Of a stretch of DNA of 64,000 nucleotides, positions 16,827 through 25,445 are shown piece after piece; position 1 is the first letter of the stretch, and every line of letters starts with the position of its first letter. This DNA is from JACMLD01 sp047602295. GTDB lineage: Bacteria > Bacteroidota > Bacteroidia > Chitinophagales > Chitinophagaceae. The notes beneath the pieces were generated by a model. The model searched no databases. It worked only from the letters and a program-made list of their open reading frames with translations, and was not told the origin of the DNA. The position numbers and the translations under genes are program-made. The stretch lies in the NCBI GenBank assembly GCA_047602295.1, contig JASGHP010000001.1, positions 186,001 to 250,000 of the forward strand, written 5' to 3'.

Positions 16827-18305
16827 TTAACGTTCATTCTTGATAAGACTGTCCATTATAAAACTCATTTGAGGATCTTGGTTTTCAACGATATCATTAA
16901 GTGTATTACCAATAGGATAGTCGGGTTCAATTCCATACTTGTTCAATTGCGGGTGCTGCAGGTAGTGCTGCACTTTTACCGCAGAAAACTCTAGCAAAAG
17001 ACCAGTGCCTGGCAATTTGTACAACACACGTGTAAAGCCATTATGACCATTGTAGCCGCCGCCTGTTTCTTCGCCTACAATTACACCTCTTTTGCTGTCT
17101 TTTATCATGGCCACAAAATTAGATGCTGCAGATACAACGTTGTTATTGGTTATTACAAATACATTGCCCGTAAAAGCCATAGGATGTGGCCTGCGCAAAT
17201 TGTTTTCATCATCATTCATTGAATTATAACCATTGGGCAGGCGGCAAAATTCAGTTTTAATCATAGAGTCCAAGTAGGGCTTTTCGTTTACGGCAAAATC
17301 CGGATCTAAAAACCTGGCATAAGGCGTCTTATCAAATTTAACTGTGGCAGAGTCTACTTCTCTAAAAGCATTTCTGCTGAGAAAACGATAGAGCAGAAAA
17401 ATGTTTTCATACTCTCCACCAATATTGTTGCGACAGTCTATAATTAAATTATTGATGCCGCTTTCTGCTTTTAATAAAGTAAATGAATTGATAAGAAAAT
17501 TTTTGTAAGCAGCAAAAGTGGTAGAGGTACTGTATGCAAAAGAACGCAATGTTAGCACTGCCGTGTGAATGGAATCTATGATTTCAAAATCATATCCAAC
17601 CTCTGATGAATAATTGTAGTAAGCATTGTTATTGTATTCGTTCAGGTGCTTTTCTAATGTTACTGAAGGTATATTCAATTCCTGGTTTACCTCTGAACCC
17701 GGTTCTGCATATTCTACTTTGAAATTGATAGCAGGTCCGTAAGCCAAAAAATAATCATAAGCAAACTCAGCGGCGGCCTGCGATAAGTTATAATTTTTAT
17801 TTCTTCCGTCTGGCACATTGTAATCATAAATCCTGTTCATGATCTGCTCTGCAGAATTGCCATTAATACTGATGATATGAGAGCCGACCGGAATCTCCCA
17901 GGCATCCGCATTTACATAAAGGCCGCCATCAACATAAATAAGTGGTATTGGAAAAAAATTGCTGCGCCTCAGTATGGTATCGTAATAACTTTTAGGAAGA
18001 TAAAGATTGGTATGGCTGCATCCTATTTTATCAATGATGTAAGAAAGTTTTTGATGAAAGGCCCGCATGTCTGCAGGTGCATTCAATGTGCGATAAACAC
18101 TATCGAAGCAGTTATCCATTTCCTGTTTGGATGCATACGTGTATAAGCCGGGGTGACCTTTTTCTAACACTGCCCTAAAAACAAGAAAATCCTGCTGCAG
18201 TTTTGTAGCATTGAATTTTTCTGAAACAATATCTGAACTGTACGGGAAGAAATAACATCCCGCAGCAAATAACAGGGCAAATATCGCAGCATAAATCCGT
18301 TTCAT
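16827..18305 (-). CDS. S41-family peptidase lipoprotein (C-terminal processing peptidase fold)
   Basis: 492 residues with an N-terminal lipobox (FAAGC, Cys about 17). After an N-terminal helical part, a PDZ-like segment (GSHIISINGNSAEQIMNRIYDY) precedes the S41 core. NLIIDCRNNIGGEYENIFLLYRFL is the conserved TSPc strand; VFVITNNNVVSAASNFVAM has the expected nucleophile Ser, and GVIVGEETGGGYNGHNG the downstream loop. These are exported serine peptidases acting on peptides or proteins in the periplasm or on the surface. It is monocistronic; substrate unknown. Confidence 0.88.
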   Translation of the reverse strand: MKRIYAAIFALLFAAGCYFFPYSSDIVSEKFNATKLQQDFLVFRAVLEKGHPGLYTYASKQEMDNCFDSVYRTLNAPADMRAFHQKLSYIIDKIGCSHTNLYLPKSYYDTILRRSNFFPIPLIYVDGGLYVNADAWEIPVGSHIISINGNSAEQIMNRIYDYNVPDGRNKNYNLSQAAAEFAYDYFLAYGPAINFKVEYAEPGSEVNQELNIPSVTLEKHLNEYNNNAYYNYSSEVGYDFEIIDSIHTAVLTLRSFAYSTSTTFAAYKNFLINSFTLLKAESGINNLIIDCRNNIGGEYENIFLLYRFLSRNAFREVDSATVKFDKTPYARFLDPDFAVNEKPYLDSMIKTEFCRLPNGYNSMNDDENNLRRPHPMAFTGNVFVITNNNVVSAASNFVAMIKDSKRGVIVGEETGGGYNGHNGFTRVLYKLPGTGLLLEFSAVKVQHYLQHPQLNKYGIEPDYPIGNTLNDIVENQDPQMSFIMDSLIKNER

Positions 18306-18549
18306 GATTCTTGACTAAGAAATGCAATCCCATTGTCAAACTTTTTTTTTGACGGTTTAAGCGTTGGGATTTGCTCTCAAGTAAGCAGCATAGCGTTGGT
18401 TTCTTTAAGTGTTTAAAGAGGCCAGGCAGTCTGTTACTACATAGTTCCCTTTACTTAACGGAACATGCGTAAATATATTTTCTGCCGTAGTTTCAATACG
18501 GGCGGCCATCTCAAAAAACAGTCTTGTTAAATCAGGGTAAAGCTGAGGT

Positions 18550-19515
18550 TTATAGCAAGCCTTCCCGCACCAGGTCGTGCAAATGCAATACACCCAGGTA
18601 TTGCTTTTGGTTGGCTACTACCAGTTGGGTAATATCAAATTTACGTAAAACATCCAATGCTTCCACAGCCAATGCATCCGGGGAAATGGTGCGGGGCGAG
18701 TTTGTCATAATATCTTTGGCTGTGATGCCTTCCAGCGAGCTGTTTTTTTCCAGCATTCGCCTTAGATCTCCATCTGTAATAACGCCCAATATCTCTTTTT
18801 GCGCATTTACCACCACCGTCATGCCGAGGCGGCTGCCGGAAATAGAAACAATGGTTTCACGCAGGGCTGTATCCGGCCCCACAGCAGGTTGCTGATTCTG
18901 AATATAAAGGTCTGCAACACGCAGGTAAAGTTTTTTGCCTAAAAGGCCTCCCGGATGAAATTTGGCAAAATCCTCACCGGTGAAACCTTTTAATTCCATG
19001 AGGCATACAGCCATTGCATCGCCCATCACCAATTGAGCGGTGGTGCTGCTGGTAGGTGCCAGGTTATTAGGACAGGCCTCTTCTGTAACCGTAGTATTGA
19101 TAACAATATCTGCCTGCATAGCCAGGTAAGATGCCAGGTTGCCTACCAGGCCAATAAGTGTGTTGCCAAAGTTTTTAATCAAAGGCACCAACACTTTTAT
19201 TTCGGGGCTATTGCCGCTTTTGCTAATGACCATCACCACATCCTCTTTTTGTATCATTCCCAAATCGCCGTGTATGGCATCGGCTGCATGCATATAAAGA
19301 GCGGCGGTGCCGGTAGAATTAAAAGTGGCGACCATTTTTTGGGCAATAATGGCGCTTTTGCCAATGCCACTGATAACCAGGCGGCCATTGCATTTGTGCA
19401 CCAGTTCCACAGCTTTTACAAAATCATCTGAAAGATAATCCTGCAGCCCGGCTATGGCAGCAGTTTCTAAAGCAATGGTGCGTTTTGCAGCAACTAAAAT
19501 ATCTTTTGCATTCAT
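18550..19515 (-). CDS. kdsD: D-arabinose-5-phosphate isomerase (KdsD/KpsF/GutQ)
   Basis: 321 residues: an N-terminal SIS domain (LVISGIGKSAIIAQKMVATFNSTGT, HAADAIHGDLG, VISKSGNSPEI, TSSTTAQLVMGDA) and two C-terminal CBS domains (from about residue 205). This is the standard KdsD architecture. It converts ribulose-5-phosphate to arabinose-5-phosphate, the first step of Kdo synthesis. The CBS pair in relatives binds nucleotides or CMP-Kdo. It lies divergent from recQ with a 300-bp gap in which I see no gene. Confidence 0.93.
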   Translation of the reverse strand: MNAKDILVAAKRTIALETAAIAGLQDYLSDDFVKAVELVHKCNGRLVISGIGKSAIIAQKMVATFNSTGTAALYMHAADAIHGDLGMIQKEDVVMVISKSGNSPEIKVLVPLIKNFGNTLIGLVGNLASYLAMQADIVINTTVTEEACPNNLAPTSSTTAQLVMGDAMAVCLMELKGFTGEDFAKFHPGGLLGKKLYLRVADLYIQNQQPAVGPDTALRETIVSISGSRLGMTVVVNAQKEILGVITDGDLRRMLEKNSSLEGITAKDIMTNSPRTISPDALAVEALDVLRKFDITQLVVANQKQYLGVLHLHDLVREGLL

Positions 19516-19814
19516 TTTCAGCGGGCAAAGTTAGCGGTTTGTGGCTACTCTGTTGTGCCTGGCTAAAAGCTAACACAAATCAACTTGATCAGGGCTATGT
19601 TTTAAGTTTCCTGGTTTAGCTTAGTTTAACAAATAATCCGTTTAAAAGCCATTGTTTTTTGTTACCTTCGCCCACCTTAAAAAAAATAGCCAAACCCGCA
19701 TCCCGCCTGTTATAGCACAGAAAATGGAGTGGAAATAAACGGTTTTAATCCGGCTTTTTTTAAGTACCTTAAATTGTATTGTTTATTACCCTGTGTGAAA
19801 GAAAATCAACGAGC

Positions 19815-22100
19815 ATGGCAACAAGTTCTTCCAAATCAAAACCCACTGCAAAAGCAACAAAAACTGCCGCAGCAAAAACCGCTAAAACCCCGGCCACCAA
19901 AGGCAAGGGAAAAACAGACTTACTACAACCCCTGCAGGAATATTTTGGCCTCGATTCATTTAGAGGCGAGCAGGAAGAAATCATACAATCTTTACTTTCT
20001 GGCAACGATACATTTGTAATTATGCCCACAGGTGGTGGTAAAAGCCTTTGCTACCAATTACCGGCCATGATTAGCGAAGGTGTGGCCATCATTGTTTCTC
20101 CCCTTATTGCGTTGATGAAAAACCAGGTAGACCTGGTACGTGGCTACAGCAGCAATGATGAAGTGGCGCATTTCCTCAATTCTACGCTCAATAAAAAAGA
20201 AATAAAAGAAGTACACGACGATTTAAAATCCGGCAAAACTAAAATGCTTTATGTGGCGCCGGAAACACTTACAAAAGATGAAAACCGTTCATTTTTTAGC
20301 GATCTGAAGATTTCATTTTTTGCAGTAGATGAAGCGCATTGTATTTCTGAATGGGGACACGATTTTCGCCCGGAATATCGCCGCCTGCGTGAAATGATGA
20401 ACCAGATAAACCCTGACCTGCCGGTGATAGCGCTAACGGCTACCGCTACCCCAAAAGTGCAGAGCGATATTGTGAAAAACCTGGAATTGCGCAAGCCTAA
20501 CATCTTTATTTCTTCTTTCAACCGCAGCAATCTTTATTACGAGGTATTGCCCAAAATAAAAAAAGAAGACACCCTTAAAAGCATTGTAAAATTTATAGTG
20601 CAGAACAAGGGAAAAAGCGGTATCATCTATACACTTAACCGCAAAACCACGGAAGAACTGGCCGAATTGCTGGTGCAAAACGGCATTAAAGCAGTGGCTT
20701 ATCATGCAGGCCTGGATGCCAAGCTGCGTGCACAGCGCCAGGATTTATTTCTAAAGGAAGATACACAGGTTATTGTGGCTACCATTGCATTTGGTATGGG
20801 TATAGACAAACCCGATATCCGTTTTGTGATCCATTTCAATATTCCTAAATCAATAGAAAATTATTACCAGGAAACAGGCCGTGCAGGACGTGACGGGTTG
20901 GAAGGAAAGTGCATCCTGTATTACTCTCATAAAGATGTAAACAAGCTTGAGCACCTGATGCGTGACAAACCGCTTAGCGAACGCGAAGTAGGCGCACAAC
21001 TCATTAATGAAACAGTAGCTTTTGCAGAAAGTGGTGTTTGCCGTCGCAAAACTTTGATGAGCTATTTTGGCGAAGATTATACAGAAGAAAACTGTGGCGC
21101 CTGCGATAATTGCCTTCACCCCAAAGAAAGAATAGAAGCCAAAGACGATGCAGTAAAAGTGCTGAAAGTAGTAAAAGCACTGGACGAACGTTTTGCTACA
21201 GATTACACTGTAAACATTATTGCTGGTCGCCTTACACCGCAAATACAAATGTACCGGCACGATGCGCTGGCGGAGTTTGCTATCGGTAACGATCAACCGC
21301 ATCATTACTGGAACAGCCTGGTGCGCCAGATGTTGTTAGAAAACCTGCTAAGCAAAGACATTGTAGAGTACGGTGTGTTGAAGATTACAGCGCAGGGAAA
21401 AGCTTTTGCTAAAAAACCAAAAAGCTTCCCTATTGTACTGAACAACTTGTTTGAAGAAGCAAATGCAGACGATGAGGAAAATGAAACCACAACAGAAACA
21501 GCAGCTGCAGACGATAAATTATTTGAGCAACTAAAAGAACTGCGCTTAAAAGAAGCCAAGAAAAAAAGTTTGCCGCCATTTGTCATCTTCCTGGAAAATT
21601 CTTTGCAGGACATGGCAACGCTGTATCCCACAACAATACAGGAACTGGAAAAATGCCAGGGTGTAAGCAAAGGCAAGGCAATGCGTTATGGCAAACCATT
21701 TGTAGATCTGATAGCCAAATATGTAGAAGAAAACGACGTGCAGAAGCCAGATGATTTTGTGATGAAAAGCGTAGCTAACAAAAGCATGAACAAGGTCTTC
21801 ATCATACAGCAGGTAGACAAAAAAATGCCGCTGGAAGTGATTGCCAAAAACAAAGACTGGCGCATGGATGCACTGATGGAAGAAATGGAAACCATTGCAG
21901 CCAGCGGAACCAAACTGAATTTAGACTACGCAATAGACGATATGCTGGATGAATACGAGCAGGAAGAAATAATAGACTATTTTAAAGGATGTGAAACTTC
22001 TTCTTTGCAGATAGCCCAGCAAGAGTTGAACGAAGGCAATTACACCTGGGAGCAGCTTAAGATTATGCGCATTAAGTTTTTGAGCGAGTACGGCATGTAA
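19815..22100 (+). CDS. recQ: ATP-dependent DNA helicase RecQ
   Basis: About 761 residues. A Lys/Ala/Thr-rich disordered leader (1-45) is followed by the DEAD/RecA pair: MPTGGGKSLCYQLPAM (motif I), AVDEAHCISEWGHDFRPEY (motif II and the RecQ aromatic loop), ALTATAT, AFGMGIDKPDIRFVIHFN and QETGRAGRDG (motif VI). The zinc-binding RecQ-C region (CRRKTLMSYFGEDY..CGACDNC), a winged helix, an HRDC domain (FVIFLENSLQDMATLYPTT) and a C-terminal helical extension follow. The ATG at 19815 is preferred over an upstream frame with no conserved residues. Confidence 0.95.
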   Translation: MATSSSKSKPTAKATKTAAAKTAKTPATKGKGKTDLLQPLQEYFGLDSFRGEQEEIIQSLLSGNDTFVIMPTGGGKSLCYQLPAMISEGVAIIVSPLIALMKNQVDLVRGYSSNDEVAHFLNSTLNKKEIKEVHDDLKSGKTKMLYVAPETLTKDENRSFFSDLKISFFAVDEAHCISEWGHDFRPEYRRLREMMNQINPDLPVIALTATATPKVQSDIVKNLELRKPNIFISSFNRSNLYYEVLPKIKKEDTLKSIVKFIVQNKGKSGIIYTLNRKTTEELAELLVQNGIKAVAYHAGLDAKLRAQRQDLFLKEDTQVIVATIAFGMGIDKPDIRFVIHFNIPKSIENYYQETGRAGRDGLEGKCILYYSHKDVNKLEHLMRDKPLSEREVGAQLINETVAFAESGVCRRKTLMSYFGEDYTEENCGACDNCLHPKERIEAKDDAVKVLKVVKALDERFATDYTVNIIAGRLTPQIQMYRHDALAEFAIGNDQPHHYWNSLVRQMLLENLLSKDIVEYGVLKITAQGKAFAKKPKSFPIVLNNLFEEANADDEENETTTETAAADDKLFEQLKELRLKEAKKKSLPPFVIFLENSLQDMATLYPTTIQELEKCQGVSKGKAMRYGKPFVDLIAKYVEENDVQKPDDFVMKSVANKSMNKVFIIQQVDKKMPLEVIAKNKDWRMDALMEEMETIAASGTKLNLDYAIDDMLDEYEQEEIIDYFKGCETSSLQIAQQELNEGNYTWEQLKIMRIKFLSEYGM

Positions 22101-22128
22101 TGTAAATGTGGAAGTGTGACAAAGGTGG

Positions 22129-22171
22129 AAAATGTGAAAATGATTGATGATTTTTCATTTTACATGTTTTT
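22129..22171 (+). terminator. Imperfect hairpin downstream of recQ
   Basis: AAAATGTGAAAATGA pairs imperfectly with TCATTTTACATGTTTT 10-25 bp later, about 30 bp past the recQ stop and ending in a T-rich run. It is made of low-complexity words like other intergenic hairpins here. The rest of 22172-22305 shows nothing I can identify. Confidence 0.45.
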
Positions 22172-22305
22172 GAAACCAGCAGAATCACTTTGGGCAGCAT
22201 TGTTGCGTCGCATTACGTTCATCGGTAGATTCATTGTGGGGCTTTAGGTTTCACCACGGTCTTCCAGATAAAATAAAGCCTGCGTTAAAATATTGCCCCT
22301 AAGAT

Positions 22306-22336
22306 GTTGATTTATGGTTGATAAACCCTATTTTTG
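22306..22336 (+). promoter_or_regulatory. Promoter of tRNA-Phe (Bacteroidota -33/-7 type)
   Basis: GTTG at 22306-22309 and TATTTTTG (TAnnTTTG) at 22329-22336 are separated by 19 bp, the expected spacing. The tRNA begins 27 bp downstream. Confidence 0.6.
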
Positions 22337-22362
22337 CTGCCCGCTTGCAAAAGCGGATGGAA

Positions 22363-22435
22363 GGTGCGGTAGCTCAGTCGGTAGAGCAAAGGACTGAAAA
22401 TCCTTGTGTCGGCGGTTCGATCCCGCCCCACACCA
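22363..22435 (+). tRNA. tRNA-Phe (anticodon GAA), used as integration site
   Basis: The 73-nt cloverleaf folds as acceptor 22363-22369 with 22428-22434, D-arm GCTC/GAGC, anticodon arm AAGGA/TCCTT with GAA at 22396-22398, a 5-nt variable loop and T-arm GGCGG-TTCGATC-CCGCC, discriminator A, CCA not encoded in full. The acceptor stem has one C-A mismatch (5:68). The bases from 22393 onward (last base of the 5' anticodon stem to past the 3' end) are duplicated at 49416-49460, so the 3' half seen here was supplied by the inserted element. Confidence 0.95.
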
Positions 22436-22437
22436 CA
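22393..22437 (+). repeat. attL core repeat (45 bp)
   Basis: Identical over 45 bp to 49416-49460; it covers the tRNA-Phe anticodon loop to two bases beyond the discriminator base. The mismatch points are G/A before it and A/G after it. Confidence 0.95.
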
Positions 22438-22446
22438 AACAGAATC

Positions 22447-22483
22447 AAGCGATTATGAAGACAATTCATGGTCGCTTTTTTTA
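22447..22483 (+). terminator. Terminator after tRNA-Phe supplied by the element
   Basis: AAGCGA/TCGCTT plus inner ATGAA/TTCAT stem followed by a run of seven T. It lies inside the element, 11 bp after the tRNA, and takes the place of the host terminator now stranded at 49467-49502. Confidence 0.75.
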
Positions 22484-22486
22484 TTT

Positions 22487-22506
22487 GGTACAACATAGGT
22501 ACAACA
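22487..22506 (+). repeat. Left copy of 20-bp element-end repeat
   Basis: GGTACAACATAGGTACAACA, itself two GGTACAACA half-sites, is identical to 49291-49310 just inside the other end. The position suggests an integrase or excisionase arm-binding site. Confidence 0.7.
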
Positions 22507-22539
22507 TTGTTAATTTCATAAACCTTAAATCTTATTGCT

Positions 22540-23256
22540 ATGGGAAAGTTCTTAGGAGATATCGAGGAATTAAAAAGCGCGGTGACTTCGACGGGGATTG
22601 TTGGGACATGGACAGTGGAAAATAAAACTGCACAAAAATATACTTTTCGAGCCCGCACTGGAGAGATACTCAATTGGTGGCCAGTTAAAGGCACGCTCTT
22701 GTTTCAAGGAGCTAATAGCGAAGTATTTGCTGAGAAACTTAATTTAAGTCTAGGTGCCCCGCAACCAGCAACAGAAATAACAAATAAAAAAGCCAGAATA
22801 TTTATTGTCCATGGACATGACACCGAAGCAAGAGACCAACTTGAACTAGTCCTTATGCGACTAGGGTTACAACCTTTCATATTGCAGAATTCAAGCGGCG
22901 GAGGAAAGACAATTATTGAGGCATTGGAAAAGAACATCTATGAAGAAACTGCTTTTGGGATTGTGCTAATGACCCCTGATGATTTTGGATATTCCAAAAC
23001 TAAAGGTGATGCTGACAGACAGCCGCGAGCGCGACAAAATGTAATATTAGAAATGGGCATGATCATGGCTACGCTAGGAAGGGATAAAATGGCCATTTTG
23101 AAAAAAGGAGCATTAGAAATTCCCTCCGATTGCGACGGGATTTTGAGGATCGAATTCAATGGTCATGTAAAAGAAATTGCAACAAAACTAGCTCAGAGAA
23201 TACAAGAAGCCGGATTTGACATTACGGCTGCCCAAATTACCGCCGCATCTGCATGA
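22540..23256 (+). CDS. TIR-like nucleotide-binding protein (PF10137/CAP12-Pycsar TIR type)
   Basis: 238 residues in two parts. Residues 1-80 form a small beta-rich domain (WTVENK, FRARTGEILNWWPVKGTLLFQG). Residues about 85-230 match the TIR-like family PF10137: RIFIVHGHDTEARDQLELVL, GGGKTIIEALEKNI with the likely catalytic Glu, FGIVLMTPDDFG, RARQNVILEMGMIMATLG and a C-terminal helix. Members are NAD-cleaving effectors in cyclic-nucleotide defence systems, or stand alone. It is the first gene of the element's cargo, 144 bp ahead of the GHKL-nuclease gene and in the same direction. NADase activity and antiphage role are inferences. Confidence 0.8.
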   Translation: MGKFLGDIEELKSAVTSTGIVGTWTVENKTAQKYTFRARTGEILNWWPVKGTLLFQGANSEVFAEKLNLSLGAPQPATEITNKKARIFIVHGHDTEARDQLELVLMRLGLQPFILQNSSGGGKTIIEALEKNIYEETAFGIVLMTPDDFGYSKTKGDADRQPRARQNVILEMGMIMATLGRDKMAILKKGALEIPSDCDGILRIEFNGHVKEIATKLAQRIQEAGFDITAAQITAASA

Positions 23257-23400
23257 CATAGATTTATATTTAGCAAAATGGATAAGATTATGATAAACTG
23301 ATCACATTGTTCTGTTTCAAAAGTGAATTCAAGTAGCACTAACTTTTTGTTTTGCGAGCATTTCCATGTTAGCATTTAACTTTATATTCTAAGTAGTAAA

Positions 23401-25317
23401 ATGTCCCAGAAACAATATGCCCTCTTTGATGACAGGTTCTTAGAATCCTTCGCTGGCACCTCTATAATCGGTGATGCCAAAGTTGCAATTATTGAGCTGA
23501 TTGCAAACTCGTGGGATGCGGGAGCTACCAAGGTTGAAATTGCTTGGCCTGAAAACGAAGGCGATAAATTCTCGATTAAAGATAATGGACACGGAATGAC
23601 TGACGCACAATTTCAGAAGCGCTTCAGAACTTTGGCGTATAATCGAGCCAGAGAACAGGGAAGTTTTGCAGAAGTCCCTGAAGACCATAAAAAGTTAGTC
23701 GGGAATCGTCCCACTTTTGGCAAAAACGGAAAGGGAAGATTGGCCGGTTTTGCTTTTGGAGATGATTATCTTGTCAAGACTTCTCGAGAGGGTTCCGAAA
23801 TAGTCTACGCTGTATCAAAAGATTTGACTCACACTCTTTCGTTCCAACGAATAGCTCAGAATAAAAATCTTGGACATGGCACGGAGGTATATGTTGAGCA
23901 TTCACTAAGAGTGAATATTTCTGCTGATGATGCGAGAAAAGAAATCGGAATGAGATTTTTAACTGATCCTAGCTTTCAGGTTTCTCTTAACAGCATCGTC
24001 ATAACATTTTCAGATATTCCAGAAGGTCACATCAAAGAAATTTATATCCCAATTGAAAAAATAGGAACAGCAAAAGTAACAGTTGTCGATGTGCAGACAA
24101 CGGACAAAACAACTCAACAACATGGGATAGCATGGCACGTAAAAAGAAGGTTAGTAGGTGAATGTACTTGGAAGGGCAGTGGTAGCGAATACCTAATTGA
24201 TGGAAGAAGAACGGCAGCAAAAAGATTTATTTTTATTGTTGAAGCAGACTTTCTTGAAGACTCTGTCGCGCCTGATTGGACCATGTTCATGCCGTCAGAT
24301 TCTAAATGGAAAAAAGTATCTGCAACTGTCCATGAAGCAATAAAAACACACTTACTCGAGTATTCAAAATCACAAAGAGAAGAAACTTTTAAAGAGGTCG
24401 AAGAATCAAATAAAAACGCCCTCTCGAAGCTAGGGATTGTACCAAGAGAAAAATGGGAAAAGTTCATAAAGAATGTACAAGAAGAATGCCCTTCAATAGG
24501 AACTGATGACTTAGAAAAGGTTGGACGTTTATTAGCAAACCTCGAGAACACAGAATCGAAATTTGGGTTAATAAATATTTTAGCCACTGCGACGTCGGAA
24601 GATCTCGACGACCTTCACGAATTACTTTCCAAATGGGATATTGACGTCGCTAAAATTGTTCTTGATGAAATTGAGTATCGAACCCAGCTATTAGAGAAGT
24701 TACAATCTAAAGTGCTCAGTAAATTAACTGATGAAGTCCAAGAGCTACAGCCCCTATTTCATAGGGGGCTCTGGATTTTCGGTCCAGAATATGAAACGAT
24801 TGAGTACACTTCTAATCAGGGTATGACAAAAGTTATTCAAGAATTGTTTGGTGCTAAAGATATTCTTGGAACTCGTATTCGACCAGACTTTGCTATTCTG
24901 CCAGATAGTACTGTTGGATTATATAGTTTGCCAACATACGATGACGATGGTGCTGAATCAGGAATTGATAGATTAACGATAGTTGAATTAAAAAAACCTG
25001 GAATTCCAATAGCAGATGAGCAAAAATCTCAAGCATGGAAATATGTCTCAGAATTAAAAAGTAAAGGATTAGTCAAAGCAAATACAAAAATTGTTTGCTT
25101 CGTATTGGGTTCGGAAATAAACCCAAACGACAGCGGCGTAAGAACTGAGTCAGATGGGCAAGTAAAGATTCATCCATTAAACTACGATATAATAATCCGA
25201 AGAGCTAAAAGTAGGCTTCTCAATTTATACGATAAAATTAAAAACAGTGCCTTTTTGCAAGACACAAGAGTTAGGGCGTACATGCAAGAAAAGCAGCAGA
25301 CCAAACTTTTTGAATAG
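23401..25317 (+). CDS. GHKL (MORC/Hsp90-like) ATPase fused to a PD-(D/E)XK-like nuclease domain
   Basis: 638 residues. The N-terminal GHKL ATPase shows the N-box (Glu32, Asn36, Asp39 in IIELIANSWDAGATKVEI), the G1 box DNGHGMT at 61-67, a G2 loop GKNGKGRLAGFAFG and a G3-like GHGTEVYV. A transducer-like region and helices occupy 200-450. The C-terminal part has RPDFAI with Asp496 and TIVELKKPG with Glu529-Leu-Lys531, the spacing and strand context of a PD-(D/E)XK nuclease core, then YVSELK and a helical tail. Such ATPase-nuclease fusions are typical of antiphage or restriction proteins. It lies between the TIR-like gene and the Gabija-like pair, all rightward. No precise named system recognised. 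Confidence 0.78.
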   Translation: MSQKQYALFDDRFLESFAGTSIIGDAKVAIIELIANSWDAGATKVEIAWPENEGDKFSIKDNGHGMTDAQFQKRFRTLAYNRAREQGSFAEVPEDHKKLVGNRPTFGKNGKGRLAGFAFGDDYLVKTSREGSEIVYAVSKDLTHTLSFQRIAQNKNLGHGTEVYVEHSLRVNISADDARKEIGMRFLTDPSFQVSLNSIVITFSDIPEGHIKEIYIPIEKIGTAKVTVVDVQTTDKTTQQHGIAWHVKRRLVGECTWKGSGSEYLIDGRRTAAKRFIFIVEADFLEDSVAPDWTMFMPSDSKWKKVSATVHEAIKTHLLEYSKSQREETFKEVEESNKNALSKLGIVPREKWEKFIKNVQEECPSIGTDDLEKVGRLLANLENTESKFGLINILATATSEDLDDLHELLSKWDIDVAKIVLDEIEYRTQLLEKLQSKVLSKLTDEVQELQPLFHRGLWIFGPEYETIEYTSNQGMTKVIQELFGAKDILGTRIRPDFAILPDSTVGLYSLPTYDDDGAESGIDRLTIVELKKPGIPIADEQKSQAWKYVSELKSKGLVKANTKIVCFVLGSEINPNDSGVRTESDGQVKIHPLNYDIIIRRAKSRLLNLYDKIKNSAFLQDTRVRAYMQEKQQTKLFE

Positions 25318-25445
25318 TTTTACTTACAGATGATTGTCTGGGCAACGGTTGATGGATAACTTAAGAGCTAAAAATGACCTCGCTATTGAATCTGGTGTTT
25401 GAATGTAACTGCCCAACTTTTATTTCGCTAATAAACCGGTGATGT

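Noticed and set aside
16872..16880. Intact GATCTTGG as proof against the frameshift pattern
   Set aside because: Many intact GATCTT sites exist, so the pattern affects only some sites; this limits but does not remove the signal.
22363..22435. Second functional tRNA-Phe at 49416-49458
   Set aside because: Only the 3' half is present, with no D-arm or 5' acceptor strand; it is the attR scar.
22487..22506. Terminal inverted repeats of a transposon
   Set aside because: The two copies are in direct, not inverted, orientation and no DDE transposase is seen.
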